Part shown: positions 63,758-64,000 of the stretch, piece by piece | Layout of the letters: every line of letters starts with the position of its first letter | Position numbering within the stretch: position 1 is the stretch's first letter | From: Closterium sp. Naga37s-1 | Lineage: Eukaryota > Streptophyta > Zygnematophyceae > Desmidiales > Closteriaceae | Direction of reading: 5' to 3' | Assembly (NCBI GenBank): GCA_947471745.1 | Contig: CANJKZ010000508.1 | Span: forward strand, 186,001-250,000 | DNA length: 64,000 nt | Notes under the pieces: model-generated | Told to the model about the DNA's origin: nothing | Seen by the model: the letters and a program-made list of their open reading frames with translations, nothing else | The model's database searches: none | Program-made: the position numbers and the translations under genes

Positions 63758-64000
63758 CTAAGTCCCCTCTTAAACCCTCTACTCACCCCCTTGCCATCCT
63801 TATCGCTTTCTGTCTTTGGTTCATTTTCTTGTCGCTTTGCTTTCTCGGCGCATGCTCGAAATCAAAACGTCAAAATCCGCGTGGCGATGGTAGCACATGG
63901 CACCGAGGCGGCTTGAGCTCACACTAGAGTTGTAGGGGGCTAGAATAGAATGCACTCATACACATGCTCGCGTCTCTCTCTTACCCCAGTCCACCCTCGC
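63758..64000 (+). repeat. Second copy of 648-bp module, runs off the right edge
   Basis: CTAAGTCCCC..., then the same ~180-bp conserved stretch as 63170-63352 (GGCGCATGCTCGAAATC ... GTCCACCCTCGC) with few changes. The tandem structure continues beyond the window. Confidence 0.75.

Overview
This is eukaryotic nuclear DNA, most likely from the green lineage. The retrotransposon primer-binding sites match the 3' end of initiator-methionine tRNA as in plant elements, the coding elements are Ty1/copia, and the candidate host sequence has GT-AG introns with pyrimidine-rich acceptors and G-box motifs. The GC-rich copia polyproteins with poly-glycine Gag tracts resemble what I remember from charophyte algae such as Closterium. 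That is recollection, not a demonstrated match.

Layout, left to right. (1) 1-34108 is a satellite array invaded by LTR retrotransposons. The satellite is a ~366-bp dimer of two diverged ~183-bp monomers and shows higher-order periods near 733 and 1100 bp. Element E (minus strand, 5' LTR and leader only) sits at the left edge. Element A sits at 7787-15333. Satellite plus element A was then duplicated in tandem (~5840-16150 and ~16150-26155). Both A copies carry an identical 345-bp TRIM element with an intact target duplication inside the protease region; the second copy has lost its RNase H end by deletion. Element B (26757-34070) is a nearly complete copia element with 125-bp LTRs and a GGGAA target duplication in the satellite. 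(2) 34109-40775 is a head-to-head composite: the 5' part of element D (plus) and the 5' two-thirds of element C (minus) flank ~523 bp of non-transposon DNA. (3) 40776-60330 holds two related candidate host loci. Each begins with promoter-like sequence and 5' exon-intron structure, continues into tandem arrays of exon-intron modules full of CAGGT motifs, and ends with a conserved hairpin segment and two hairpin-bearing minisatellites. The 3' parts of the two loci are paralogous at an offset near 9.73-9.78 kb. (4) 60331-64000 is unique promoter-like sequence, then minisatellites, then a 648-bp tandem module carrying a candidate exon with a hydrophobic segment.

No element looks autonomous today: each polyprotein has at least one stop, frameshift, insertion or truncation. 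No rRNA, tRNA, CRISPR or prokaryotic operon is visible. The region suggests a pericentromeric satellite domain next to a gene cluster that grows by unequal crossing-over. The least explained signals are the recurrent AG|CTAAGT sites at the ends of exon-like blocks, the DNA trapped between D and C, and the hairpin minisatellites shared by the two loci.
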